NCBI RefSeq assembly: GCF_014200605.1
Contig: NZ_JACHCE010000006.1
Coordinates: forward strand, 62,001 to 126,000
Length of the DNA stretch: 64,000 nt
Origin: Pedobacter cryoconitis
GTDB lineage: Bacteria; Bacteroidota; Bacteroidia; Sphingobacteriales; Sphingobacteriaceae
Reading direction: 5' to 3'
Below the pieces are notes generated by a model. It saw only the letters and a list, made by a program, of their open reading frames with translations. It was not told the DNA's origin and did no database searches. Shown in pieces: positions 25,901 to 34,900 of this stretch (position 1 is its first letter; every line of letters starts with the position of its first letter). The translations under genes and the position numbers were made by a program.

Positions 25901-28900
25901 TTGCAATTTCTGAAAGTGAAGTCAAATCATATGATTTCAGCAATTGCAGCTTATCTTCTACCTTTCTGAAATAACTTAACCAGGTATCTGTCCCATCAGG
26001 CATATCAAATACAAAAGGAACGGTATTCAGGAAACAGCCCAATAGCTGGTCCCCATCCTCTACCACCGGCCGGTTATTTGTCACCAGCCCAATGGTCAGC
26101 CTGCGGTGATAACTCAACATTCCAATCGTGTAAAGTGTGGCCCCCAGAAATATCCCTTTCAGAGAAAGCCGCTGTTCTTTAGCCAGGTTTTTCAAACTGT
26201 TCAGCATCTCTTTGCTATAACCAGCTACTAAATCATTATGATTTTCGGTTGCGGTAAACAAATCCAGCCGCTGATGGTCTTCCATTTCCATTTTCCAGAA
26301 ATCATGGTTCAGACTGGCTTTACGGCCTACCATATTCTGCACTACAAAATCACGGTAACTTCCTTTAAGGCGTTGCATTGAAGGAATTGCGTTTCCCTTT
26401 TCGAGTTGCAGATACAGGTTAAAAAGTTCCGTATTAAAAGCCGCTACACTCCAGCCATCCAGGATAGCATGATGAAATTGCAGGACAAATACAGTTCCTT
26501 CCTGCCAGTTTACAAGAGTCGCACGCCATAAAGGCCCATTCTCCAGGTCAAAAGGTTTTTCACGTTCTTTCTCCAGATAGGCTCTTAGATAAGACCGCAG
26601 TTCTTCTGCATTGCTGCTGGTCCTATCCAGCAGGATTACTTTTACCGGCATATTTCTGCGTACTGTTTGCAATCCCTGTTCATGCAGATCAGGCTGAAAC
26701 GTAGTTCTTAAAATTTCATGTTTAGCAACCACCATGCTCAGCGCCTGTTCAAATAGCGCAACATTCATATAACGGGCTACAGGATAAAGAAACTGATCGT
26801 GATAAACCGCCGATTCAGGATCACGCAGCGAAGCGTAAATCATACCACATTGAATATCACTCATTGGATAAATAGCATCCAATGGTTCCCTGCCAGATAA
26901 TAATGGCATAAACCAGGCTTCCAGTTGCTGAAGTTCCTGTTCAACGGCAACCATTTCCCCGCCGTTTCCGCTATAGGAAGCCAGCAATTCTGCAAGTTCC
27001 AGAATCGTCCGGGAACGGTAAATATCAGCCACACTCACCTCCATGCCGGTCAGTTTCCGGATTCTTGCAGCTACTTTAACTACCCGGATAGAATCACCTC
27101 CAAGTTCAAAGAAATTATCTTTCACCCCTACACGGTCCAGGCCCAGTATTTCCATCCAGATATCAGCCAGCAGTTCTTCTCTTTCAGTTGCCGGGGCCTG
27201 ATATTCTGCATGATGTTTCCATTGCTGATCTTCCAGACGGGAAAGAAAACCCCGGTCTGTTTTCCCGTTACCGGTCACAGGCATACGCTGTAAGGCAATC
27301 AGGTCTGCAGGTACCATATAATCTGGAATAGCAGCCGATAATTCCTGCCTGATCTGTTTCTGCAAAATCGCAGTAATATCCGGGAACAAAGGTATATTGG
27401 TAAAAGGAAGTTCAGGGTTTGCCTGGTATAAAGGAGCGATCAAATCCCCTTTAGGCTCCAGTTCCAAAAGCAGTTCCATCTGCAAAGGATCATTTGCAGG
27501 CATCATTCTAATCTGGTAACCTTTTTCTACCGCTGTATTCAATAAGAGCATAACTTTTTCGTTCTCTGCACCGGGCTGTTCCGTCGCACGGATAAAATCT
27601 CTTACGTTTATTGCGCTATGATTGTTTAAAGCATGAAGCAACTGACGCTCCTTCCATAAACGGGGATTTGGGATTCCGCTGATCGCAATTTCTGCCGGCA
27701 AATCTTCAAATAACTGTTCAGTCTTCGCTTTTATCCCATCCCATGCTAACCATGGAACCTCTCTCACCTCTTTTTTCAAGCCTATATGCAAAATAACTGT
27801 AAAACGGTAAAGACTGAGTTCGTTCACATAATCTCCTCCCTTCCACCTGATCTCTACATGGCTGATTTCCGGAAATTGAAGCCCAAGCTGATAAAAATAA
27901 TCAGGAGTAAAACAAAGCTCCTCTTCTTTCATCATTTCCTGATCAACCAGCCATTGGAACTCAGCTACATCTGCGCGTTCCTGTATTTTTGCCAGAGAAA
28001 GACGCGATTTGAAGGCATATAGCAATCGGTAATCCCTGACATCGCCTAAAATAATACGTCCGCTGCCCTCCAGACGACTAATATTCGCTGCTATAATTCT
28101 GGTCAGATAATCCTCTCCGGGGAAATACTGAATCACGGAATTCATAATTACCGTATCCGTTTTTTCCATTTCACCGGCTTTCACTTCATGCGCTCCGCAA
28201 GCGCGTAAATGGGTAACCGGAAACTGTGCTGCATGCTGGCTCACGTGATGCCTGATTTGTGCGATAGAAACTTCTGAAAGGTCTACCCCCGCATAACTTT
28301 TGATATGAGGTGCCAGCTGATAATAAATCATCCCTGTACCACAACCAATCTCCAGAACATTTTCTGGTTGCTGAGATAAAATTACCCCGGCAATATCATT
28401 CAGCCAGGCTTCCATATCTGCTGCCGGAATCGCCCCTCCGGTGAAAGAATCATTCCAGCCTGCAATATTAAATTCCTCATCGCCGGTATCGGATGCAGAA
28501 TTTCCATAAGTATCTTCATAGAGTATTTTCCAGTTATTCACCTGATCCTCATACAAGCTCTGCTCCAGTTCTTTAACAATCTCATGATCTGGCACATAAT
28601 AACAAACAAGCTTTTTATCGTGTGCAGCATCGGCTTTAAGCACAACACAGTTTTCTGCCACCTGAGACAATCTGTTCAGGGCATGTTCTATCTCTCCGGG
28701 TTCAATCCTGTAACCCCGTATTTTAACCTGCGTATCAATCCGGCCAAGATATTCAATACTGCCATCTTCCATCCATCTGCCCAGATCTCCTGTTCTATAG
28801 ATTTTTTCTTCCGGATCAGCGCTAAAAGGATGAGGGATGAAACGCTCCCGGGTTAATTCTTCCCTGTTCAGATATCCGCTGGCCACACCAGCACCTGCAA

Positions 28901-31900
28901 CAAAAAGCTCACCCGGAACACCAATTGGCACAGGCTGAAGTCTGGCATCAAGGATATAAGCATATAATGTAGGGATCGGCTTTCCAATTTTACTACCTCC
29001 GCTGTTCATTTCCTGCTCACCAATCTCCTGGTAAGTTACATGCACAGTGGTTTCTGTAATGCCATACATATTGATCAGCTTACATTCAGGATACCACTGG
29101 TGCCATCCTTTTAAACGTGAAGGATGTAAAGCTTCCCCGCCAAAAATCACATAACGGAGCGAAAGTGGCTGCGGACTGCCGGATACATATTCCTGCAACA
29201 CATAAAATGCAGAAGGGGTCTGATTAAGTACAGTCACTTTTTCAGTGCTGAGCAGAGAAGCAAAAGCGATGGTATCTTTTGCTATAGCGCGTGGCACAAT
29301 CACTATTCTGCCACCATAAAATAAAGCCCCGTACATTTCCCAAACTGAGAAATCGAAACAATACGAGTGGAACATTGTCCAGACATCCTGTTCATTAAAA
29401 TCATATAAAGGCACAGAAGTCATAAAAAGACGAACCACATTCCGGTGAGGAATAATCACTCCTTTAGGTCTTCCGGTAGAACCAGAGGTATATATAATAT
29501 AGGCAGGATGTTCTGGCTCAACTGCCGGCAGCAGTTCAGTACTTTCCACATCCTCCAATTGATCAGATAAACAAATCAGTCTGGCAGTGGTCAGACTTTC
29601 CAGCACCGGAACGGTATGTTCCAGAACCAGAATTAAAGTAGCTTTAGTATCTTCCAGCATGAAGCGGATTCTGTCCTGCGGATATTCCGGGTCTACCGGA
29701 ACATAAACACCGCCAGCTTTTAAAACCCCCATAATACCAATCATCATCTCCAGAGCATGACCTGTACAAATTGGTACCAGGCTGCCCTGAGTAACCCCTT
29801 CTCTGCGAAGTCTTACTGCCAGTGCATCAGAACGTTTTTCAAGCTGCAGATAACTCAGTCCCTGTGTTTCAAAAGTTAAAGCAATGCGGTCTGGTGTACG
29901 AAGAACTTGTTTTTGAAATAAGCTCACAATCGTTTCTTCCACAGGATAATCTGCTTCAGCTCCACTAAAATCCTGTAACAGCTGCCTGCTTTCTTCCGCT
30001 CCCAGCATTGGAATATCAGCTATTTTAACCGCTGGATTCAGGACAATTGCATGCAGTAATGCTTCAAAATGTTCCGTTAACCTGCGGATAGTAGACGCCC
30101 TGAAAAGGTCACTGCAATAAGCCACATCAGCATATAATCCATCCGCAGTTTCAAACACAGAAAAATGGAGATCAAACTGACTGGTCCGGTAATGACCGGC
30201 CGTTCTTTCCATCACTGCATCACCCATTTTCATAGCTGGCATCTCAGGTGCATTCTGTAAAACAAATACGACCTGAAATAAAGGATTACGGCTCGTATCC
30301 CGCTCCCCCATCACCAGTTTAACCACTTTCTCAAAAGGTGCTTCCTGATGATCATACGCTTCGAGCGTGGTTGCTTTAACCCTTTGTAAAACCTCAGAAA
30401 AATCCGGATCACCACTTAAATCTGTACGTAATGCCAATGTATTGACAAAAAATCCGATCAATCCTTCCAGCTCCTGCTGCATCCTTCCCGAAATGGCACC
30501 GCCCACACAGATATCATCCTGCGAACAATAACGATTTAATAAAACTTTAAATGCAGCAAGAAGTGTCATATATAAAGTTACATCCTGTTGTACCGAAAAC
30601 TGTTTCAGCTGTGCTGTCAGCGTTTTGCTAAGCTTCAGCTTCATCGTTTCGCCACGTACGCTTTGCATGGCCGAACGTGCAAAATCTACTGGTAAATTCA
30701 ACAAAGCTGTTCCAGCCAGTTTTCTCTGCCAGTAATCCAGTTTTGTTGCTAATGAGGCTTCTCTATTACGCTGCCAGCGGGCATAGTCACCATATTGAAC
30801 CGGTAATACAGGCAATACTGGTATTTTACCGGCTGCATAAGCATGATAACTTTCTTCAAGTTCTTTAGCCAGGATAGACATAGACCAACCGTCTGCGGCA
30901 ATATGATGAATATTGGCAACCAGTATATGTGTTGTTGAATTCATGCGGATAATATGTGCACGCAACATATGTTCTTCGGAAAGGATAAAAGGCCGGGTCA
31001 CCAGCTCATCAATCAATCCGTGTAGTTTTTCGGGGTCCGAAGCTGCAGGATGATCATTTAAAACCTCAGCTTTCCAGGTATCTTTCTCCAGGATATGCTG
31101 GTATGGCAATCCGTCTTCCTGCCTGATTACCGTTCTTAAAACCTCATGCCTGTTTACGATATGATTGAAAGCACTGATTAAAGCATTCAGATCAAATACA
31201 CCGTTGATCTTGAAAGTCACAATGATATGATACTGTATAGAACCATGAAGACGGTCGATAAACCAAAGGCGTTCCTGTCCGAAAGACACAGGAAGATGCC
31301 CTTCAGCCGAAGCATCCGGGCTAATGACTTCCAGCAATTGCACTTCATTTCCCTGCAGTCCATTGATATGTGCTGCCAGTCTGGCGATAGTTTTACAACT
31401 GAATAACACAGTAGGTGCTACCTCCAGGCCCCATTCATTTCTAATAAAAGCACTTACGCGCATAACCATCAGTGAATGCCCGCCCAATCTGAAAAAGTCA
31501 TCATGGATACTAACCAAAGATATCTGCAACAGTTCCATCCAGATTTCTGACAACCTTTGTTCAGTTTGGTTACGTGGCATTTCCAATGGTCTGTCTTTAG
31601 TTTGTTCAGGGGCAGGTAATGCCTGTTTATCAACTTTACCATTTGCTGTAAGCGGGATCTCATCCAGCACCAGGATATGTGCCGGAATCATATAGGCAGG
31701 CAATTGTGTCTCCAGCCAGGTATAGACTGTTTCCTGTTCAAAATCAGGCTCAGCAACAACATAAGCCAATAACTGTAAAACACCTGTTGCATCCGTTCTG
31801 GTCAATACAACTGCCTGTTTAATCCATGAAGACTGCAATAAAGCAGCTTCTGTTTCTCCGGGTTCGACACGGAAACCTCTGATTTTCACCTGATCATCCT

Positions 31901-34900
31901 TCCGGCCTTCAAATGTAATATTCCCATCAGGGAGCCAGCGTGCAAGATCTCCCGTCCGGTATAAACGTTCATTGGTATCCTTTAAAAAAGGATGAGGAAT
32001 AAAAAACTGAGCAGTCAATTCCGGCTGATGAAAATATCCATCAGCCAGGCCTGCACCACCAACATATAATTCTCCGGTTATCCCTATGGATACAGGGGAT
32101 TGATTTTTATCCAGAATATAAGCACTGCGGAAACTCAGCGGTTTGCCTACAGGTACCTCTGCAGCCCCAGGTTCATTAAGCTGATAACTTAAAGAAAAGG
32201 TCGTATTTTCTGTAGGTCCATACCCATTAAATAATTGTAAATGCGGATAACGTGTCCTGACCATTTTTGCACGCGCAGGAGAGAAACGTTCCCCTCCAAC
32301 AATCACCGCAGACAAAGTTTCAAACACAGTAATATCTGTATCTGCCAATAAATTAAACCAGCCTGTAGTGAAAAACATCTTGTTCACCTGTTGCTGACGA
32401 ATAATCTTTTTTAGCTGTGTACTGTCCATCAGCACTGATTTTTCGGCCAGAATAAGCCGGGCACCATTCAATAAAGCGGACCAGTATTCAAAAGTAGCAG
32501 CATCAAAAGCAGGAGATCCGGCTGCCAGTATCCGGTCGCCTGGTTCAAAAGGGAAAAAACTCTTTGCTTTGACCAGACTGACTACATTCCGGTGAGAAAC
32601 CAGTACTCCTTTCGGTTTACCTGTAGAACCAGAAGTATACATAATATAAGCCGGAGAATCAGCACTCAAACTAACTTTAGCTGCTGCTTGTGGCAGGATG
32701 ATTTCATCTATCAGCACCAATTCAGCAAGATCAAACAGTGCCGCATAATTACGCGTTACTACTGCTACCGGACTATTCAGATCAGCCAGCAGAAACCTGA
32801 TCCGCTCTAAAGGATAATCCGGATCTACCGGTACATAAGCGCACCCTGCTTTGAGTAAAGCAAGAATAGAAATGATCAGTTCCGGAGAACGGTCTATACA
32901 AACTGGCACAGGCATTCCGGGTTTTACACCTTTCTCTATAAGATAAGCGGCAAGACGTCCTGACTGCTCATCCAGCTGTCTGAAAGTCAATGAAGTGACA
33001 GCTGTTTGCAGTGCGATATGTTCAGGGTAAAGGGCTGCCTGATCCTTAAACAGAGAAACAATAGTTTCCTGGCCAGTGTACCGCTCCTGCTCATTACTAA
33101 AATGCCTGATTTCCTGTATTTCTTCAGCAGACATCAGATTTATTGCTGCAATCTTTGCCCCGGGCTCAAGAACAATTGCTTGTAAAAGATTTTCAAAATG
33201 ACCTGTTAACCTGCGGATCGCAGACTCCATAAACAGGTCAGTACAATAAGATACTTCTGCAATCAGACCACCAGGGGTTTCAGTGAAAGAAAAATGAAGA
33301 TCAAACTGACTTGTCCGGTAATTTGGCGAAATACTTTCCAGCCGGGCTGAACCTAGCTTCATCTCAGGCATCTCCGGGGTATTCTGCAATATAAATGCCA
33401 CTTGAAATAAAGGGCTGCGGCTAGTGTCACGGTCTCCGGTTACGAGTTTAACTACTTTTTCAAATGGCGCCTCCTGGTGGTCATACGCTTCGAGCGTTGT
33501 TGCTTTAACCCTTTGTAATACCTCCAGAAAATCAGGGTCAGCACTCAAATCTGTTCTTAAAGCCAGCGTATTTACAAAGAACCCAATCAAACCCTCCAGA
33601 TCCTGTTGTACCCTTCCTGAAACAGCAGTGCCCACACAAATATCATCCTGGGCACAATAACGATGCATCAGGACTTTAAATGCGGACAGCAAAGTCATGT
33701 ATAAAGTCACGTCCTGCTGCGCAGAAAGCTGTTTCAGCTGTGCTGTTAAGAGCTCACTAACCTTAAAATTAATAGCGTTACCATTTACACTCTGTACCGC
33801 AGGGCGGTTAAAATCCAAAGGCAGGTTTAATGCTGTCGTTCCCGACAACTTTTGCTGCCAGTAATCCAGCTGGGGCTTCAAAGCAGTTTCATGCTTGCGC
33901 TGCCAGCGGGCATAATCCCCATATTGTATATTTAATACTGGTAATTCAGGTTCCTGATCTCCCGCATAAGCATGATAAGCAGCCATAAGCTCCTGATAAA
34001 AAATCGACAGCGACCAGCCATCCGCAGCAATGTGATGAATATTTGTCACTAACAGCTGTTCTGTTTCGCTGATCCGAATAATATGCACACGTAAAAGATG
34101 TTCCTCTGAAAGCATAAAAGGCTTACTCAGCAAGCTGTCCACCAGCTCCTGCAATTTTTCAGGATCACTTGCTGCTGCATGCTCATTTAAGACTTCCGCT
34201 TTCCAGGTATTTTTTTCCAGGATATACTGGTATGGCAATCCATTTTCCTGCCTGATCACCGTTCTTAAAACCTCATGCCTGTTTACAATGTGATTGAAAG
34301 AACTGAGCAAAGCATCCAGATCAAATACTCCCCTGATCTTAAAAATCAGCGGAATATGATATTGTACAGAACCATAAACACGGTCGATAAACCAAAGGCG
34401 CTCCTGCCCGAAAGAAACAGGAAGATTTCCAGCAGCAGCGGCATCCGGACTGATCATTTCAAGTACCTTCACTTCCTTCCCCTGCAGTCCATTGATATGT
34501 ACTGCAAGTCTGGCGATAGTTTTACAATGGAATAATACAGTTGGAGCTACCTCCAGGCCCCACTCATTCCTGATAAAAGCACTTACCCGCATAACCATCA
34601 ATGAATGTCCGCCCAGTTTAAAAAAGTCATCATGAATACCAATTAAAGGTCTTTGCAATAGCTCCATCCAGATTTCTGACAAACGTTGTTCAGTTGGATT
34701 ACGTGGCATCTCTACCTGTTTATCTTTGGTTTGCTCAGGAGCTGGCAATGCCTTTTTATCTGTTTTACCATTAGCTGTTAGCGGAATCTGATCAAGTACC
34801 ACCACATGTGAAGGGATCATATAGACAGGCAATTGTGTTTCCAGCCAGCCCAGCAGGGCTTCCTGTTCAAAATCAGATTCAGGAACTACATAGGCGATCA

